A stretch of DNA of 47,562 nt, taken from Armatimonadota bacterium (GTDB taxonomy: Bacteria > Armatimonadota > SYMT01 > JACQGL01). Numbering within the stretch: position 1 is the stretch's first letter; every line of letters starts with the position of its first letter. Where the stretch lies: positions 1 through 47,562 of the forward strand of contig JACQGL010000088.1 in NCBI GenBank assembly GCA_016199525.1, given 5' to 3'. The notes beneath the pieces were generated by a model. It did no database searches and was not told the DNA's origin. It worked only from the letters and a program-made list of their open reading frames with translations. Shown piece by piece: positions 44,213 to 47,562 of the stretch. A program made the position numbers and the translations under genes.

Positions 44213-47059
44213 TCACTCGCCGACGCTGAAGTCGAGGCCGAGTTGGCGCGCCGCTTCCTGCATGGCCTTGATGGCCGGGTCGTCGTCGGCCGGGGCAGAC
44301 TCCGGATTCGGCTCCATCTCGAAACTGACGCCGATCTTGAGATTCCTCAGGTTCATGCGGGCAGCCGGACTGATGAAGCAGCGGAACAGCTCGCCGTAGT
44401 TCTCGATGGATACGTTCCCGCTGACAGTGAGCCGGCCAATCCGGGCGGAGCTGGCGGGGACCGCGGCGGTGCCGCGGGGAGCGGGCGCAGTGGCGCCTGG
44501 TCCGCCTGCGGACGGGTCGGCGGCTCCGGGCACTCCTGACGGCGAGGGGCCGACCGGGGCAGCGGGACCGGCCGCCGCGAGGGTGGGCGGCAGCTCGGGC
44601 GCAAATGGTGCGATGATCCATACGCCGTCTTCAGTGGCGTCGAAGAACGGTTCCCGGCGGCAGTAGCGGGCCTGGAGCGTCGAAGGACTGGTGCCCCGCC
44701 CGATTCCGATGACGCCGTCTTTGCACGCCTGGATGATACCCGTGACGACAGCATCCCGGCCGGCGATGAGTGGCTTGTCGGTGAAGCGAAGGAAGGCGTC
44801 GATGGCGTCCTTTACCCGGATGCCGCCGTCGGACGGCACTAGTCCGGCTTCCTGGAGCGTGACCGAGCCGACGCGCCGCAGAATCCACTCCTCGTCCTCG
44901 ATCAGGGTGGTCCACAGATAGGCGAGGTGGTCGGCGATGGCGGGACGGGCGTCCGCCAATTGGCAGCCCTCGGGTTCCTGCCCGCAGATCCGCAACGCCA
45001 CGGTGTAGGCAGGCCCGATGGCGGCGGCGTAATCGCGCTTCGCCTTCTCGATCCGTTGCTTCAGGTCGCCTCTCTGTTCCTCATCCAGTTGCGCGCCGAA
45101 CTCAAACTGAATGGCCTCCAGGGCGGCGTGTTCCCGGCGGGCGCCCGCGAGTCGGGACACCCCCTGCGTGGTCCCCGCCAGGAAAACGAGGGTGTTCCGG
45201 TAGGTGCGCTCCCTCCCGCCACAGCGCGCACTGAGAGTGAGGACATGCTGCCGAACCGCCTCCCGGCTATCGCTGTCCACGCCCCAGCCGAGCGAGGGTG
45301 GCAGGATGAGCAGAGTGAGACTGCGCTGCTCCGGCAGGTCTGGCTGGGGATCGACCAGGATGCGCCACGAGGCTCCGCCCGGAGCGCTCCCTCGCTGCGC
45401 CACGGCCCGAAGGTCTTCCAGGATCTCGCTATCGAAGCTACGGCTCGCGGCCTGCTGGCGGTACTGGACCAGCAGCTTGTTGAGGTTGGGCCGGGTGGCG
45501 AACCAGTACCGCTTGCCGATGGCCCCCGCGCTGGTAGCGTGGAGGTAGAAACACCGGTCCTCCAACTCCAGCAGCGCGCCGTCCAAGTAGCCCCAATTCA
45601 CGCCGATGCGGCCGCAGGCTGCCTTTAGATCGCGGGAGCTGTAGCCGCTGCGGTCCGCCTGCCCGCCGAAGGAGGCGAGCAGGATCGCGGAGGCCAGGCC
45701 CCGACCGATCCCTTCGCGGCGATAGTCGCCTCCGCGCTCCTCATCGAAAGCTGCCGCGTTCGACCTGTCCCCGATAAGGTCTGCTGCGGCGACCGAGCGG
45801 TAGGCGGGCCCCCACAGGCGGGTGAGAGCGCCCATGAGCGGGTCGAGCGACCACCGGATGTGGCAAGGCTGGATGAGGTACTGCGTTTGGGTGTTGCCGT
45901 CACGGCGGTCCCAGAGATCAGCCACGATGCTGGCGAGGAGGCGAAGCACGCCGCGCGTCCGCTGGAAGTCGGGGTGGCCGCCCCAGCGCGTGTACAGGGT
46001 GTCGATCAGCGAGGGGTGGAACGGGAAGGCGCGCTCGATCTCCTGGGCGTAAGCCGGCCGGGAGGTTTCGGGAGGGACCTCGCCCGAGTGGGCGGCATAG
46101 AGGGCGGCGTACGCCTGCGCCAGTCGGCGGGGGTAGTCCTCTTCGCCTGGCGTGGTGATGCTCTCGAACAGCCGGGCGCGGACCACATGGTAGATCTCGT
46201 CGTCTGCCACCGGGTTCACGTCCGATCCCAGGCGCTGGAACCGGCGCTCCAGCGTGGTGAACGCCTCCTGGCCCGCCTCGCTCTGCGCCACCTCGTACTT
46301 GCTGGCGGGAAGCGTCGCGACTACCACGGCGCCGGGAACCTGCTGGACGGCCTCCGTAAGCTGCTGGATGAAGGAGATGGTTTGGTCGGCGAGGGTGGTG
46401 TCGCCAACGGGGACCGCGGCGGCGCCCACGCAGTAGTCAGCCAGCTCGTCCAGCAGGATGAGGCACGGGGCAGCGCGCCGTAGGACCTCGACGAAGATCC
46501 CCTGTGGAACACGCTGCGTCTCGTCGTTGGCGCGCACCAGATCGTAGAGGGGGACGCCGCCGAGCTGGAGGGCCAGCTCGCCCCAGGGGGTGCGGGTGTG
46601 GACGCCCTCCGGGGTCCGCCGGCCCTGGGTCGGGTCGCACATGCCGTTGGTGAAGACAGCGACGCCACGTACCTCCGTGGGCAGGCGGTCCTCAATCACG
46701 CGGCGCAGGTCCGCAGCCGCCGGGTGGCTGCGGAGCGCCTCAGCATTGCGGGCCAGGTGCCAGAGGGCAACCAATGTATGCGTCTTGCCCCCGCCGAAGG
46801 CAGTCTGGAGGCTGATGATGCGGTCGCCGCTGTCGGTATCGCCCCACAGCGCGCGGGCCACCCGGGAGAGGATGGTGCCGAGGCCCACCGTCATATAGGT
46901 CTTCTGGAAGAACTGAGCGGCGTCGCGGTAGACCTGGGGAGCGGTCTCCTGGACTACCGCCCAGAGGTTGGCGGCGAAGACCGACTCGTCGAGGCGGCCC
47001 TTTCGAATGTCTTCGTGGGGCGTGGCTATGGCATACCAGGGCTTCAGCTCGCTGCTCAT
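44213..47059 (-). CDS. DUF499-type AAA+ ATPase
   Basis: PWYAIATPHEDIRKGRLDESVFAANLWAV...LQTAFGGGKTHTLVALWHL (Walker A), APCLILLDELADYCVG (Walker B). Confidence 0.85.
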   Translation of the reverse strand: MSSELKPWYAIATPHEDIRKGRLDESVFAANLWAVVQETAPQVYRDAAQFFQKTYMTVGLGTILSRVARALWGDTDSGDRIISLQTAFGGGKTHTLVALWHLARNAEALRSHPAAADLRRVIEDRLPTEVRGVAVFTNGMCDPTQGRRTPEGVHTRTPWGELALQLGGVPLYDLVRANDETQRVPQGIFVEVLRRAAPCLILLDELADYCVGAAAVPVGDTTLADQTISFIQQLTEAVQQVPGAVVVATLPASKYEVAQSEAGQEAFTTLERRFQRLGSDVNPVADDEIYHVVRARLFESITTPGEEDYPRRLAQAYAALYAAHSGEVPPETSRPAYAQEIERAFPFHPSLIDTLYTRWGGHPDFQRTRGVLRLLASIVADLWDRRDGNTQTQYLIQPCHIRWSLDPLMGALTRLWGPAYRSVAAADLIGDRSNAAAFDEERGGDYRREGIGRGLASAILLASFGGQADRSGYSSRDLKAACGRIGVNWGYLDGALLELEDRCFYLHATSAGAIGKRYWFATRPNLNKLLVQYRQQAASRSFDSEILEDLRAVAQRGSAPGGASWRILVDPQPDLPEQRSLTLLILPPSLGWGVDSDSREAVRQHVLTLSARCGGRERTYRNTLVFLAGTTQGVSRLAGARREHAALEAIQFEFGAQLDEEQRGDLKQRIEKAKRDYAAAIGPAYTVALRICGQEPEGCQLADARPAIADHLAYLWTTLIEDEEWILRRVGSVTLQEAGLVPSDGGIRVKDAIDAFLRFTDKPLIAGRDAVVTGIIQACKDGVIGIGRGTSPSTLQARYCRREPFFDATEDGVWIIAPFAPELPPTLAAAGPAAPVGPSPSGVPGAADPSAGGPGATAPAPRGTAAVPASSARIGRLTVSGNVSIENYGELFRCFISPAARMNLRNLKIGVSFEMEPNPESAPADDDPAIKAMQEAARQLGLDFSVGE

Positions 47060-47075
47060 GGGTGATCTCGCTACT

Positions 47076-47144
47076 CTATCGTCGCGGATGATAGCCTATC
47101 GTCTCGACGATAGGCTGCGGCGTTGATCATTAGAACGACGATAG
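47076..47144. promoter_or_regulatory. Operator cluster of CTATCGTC half-sites upstream of DUF499
   Basis: CTATCGTC-GCG-GATGATAG (47076-47094), CCTATCGTC-TC-GACGATAGG (47095-47114), half-site GACGATAG (47137-47144). Confidence 0.7.
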
Positions 47145-47151
47145 ACGACTG

Positions 47152-47562
47152 TTAGGACGCTTGGCCGGGCTCAAACACCTCGTAGTAGGTCCAGCGAGGT
47201 GGGGTACCGCGGCGGCGCAGCTTCTTCTGTTCACACAAGCGCCGGAGCAGGCGACCAGCCTGCTGGCCGGAAAGCCCGCACAGATCCATGACGTGTTTGC
47301 GCTCGATCCGTCCGTGTGCCTGCACGTACTCCAGGACCAGGCCCTCCTGCCGCAGGCGTGACAGGCCATGGGTACGCACGTAGCCCGTGGACTGCCCGAG
47401 CCGGCGGTAGACGGCGGCACTGAGATGGTACTGGCGCCCACGGCGGGTCCCTGCCGCTTCCACCAGGCCGCGCTCCGATAGGCGTTCGAGGACACGGCGG
47501 CCATCAGCCGTCCCCTTCTGCGTGAGGCGCCCCGCCGTCTCCGCATCGATCCGGCGCTCGAG
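47152..47562 (-). CDS. C-terminal fragment of a winged-helix protein (AlbA_2/RecG-like C-terminal type), cut by window edge
   Basis: Frame stays open to the window end (LERRIDAETAGRLTQKGTADGRRVLERLSERGLVEAAGTRRGRQYHLS...RKHVMDLCGLSGQQAGRLLRRLCEQKKLRRRG). Confidence 0.5.
   Translation of the reverse strand, partial: LERRIDAETAGRLTQKGTADGRRVLERLSERGLVEAAGTRRGRQYHLSAAVYRRLGQSTGYVRTHGLSRLRQEGLVLEYVQAHGRIERKHVMDLCGLSGQQAGRLLRRLCEQKKLRRRGTPPRWTYYEVFEPGQAS

Noticed and set aside
1-47562. CRISPR array or rRNA operon
   Set aside because: No regularly spaced direct repeats of CRISPR type and no rRNA-like sequence seen by eye

Overview
High-GC bacterial window with two parts. Positions 1 to about 34.2 kb look chromosomal: a PilX-like minor pilin, a CopB-type CPH P-ATPase, a DUF35 protein, rsfS, nadD, a SigH-like sigma factor, a 2-oxoacid:ferredoxin oxidoreductase pair, rpoC and rpoB with a sigma-like/zinc-finger gene downstream, a decayed IS66-family element, a radical SAM/SPASM gene divergent from cupin and hemerythrin genes, and a multiheme cytochrome / ASPIC-UnbV / TPR cluster. 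From about 34.24 kb to the window end it looks like an integrated mobile element. It starts at a 3' tRNA fragment, followed by a tyrosine integrase, a CGNR zinc-finger protein, an excisionase-like HTH, a small prim-pol, an SF3 helicase/primase, small phage/plasmid-like genes and a DUF4258/YgiT toxin-antitoxin pair. It ends in a candidate defence module: HD hydrolase, Panacea-like small protein, DUF499 ATPase and a winged-helix protein cut by the window edge. The strongest leads are this module with its abutting TATCGTC-type palindromes, the palindrome families of the mobile region (one 25-bp palindrome is also inserted in the IS66 transposase), the unusual tRNA-fragment geometry, and RNA-polymerase-associated oddities (zinc-ribbon insert in RpoB, sigma-like protein with a ZAS-like motif after rpoC). 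All family names come from reading the translations by eye; no database search was run.
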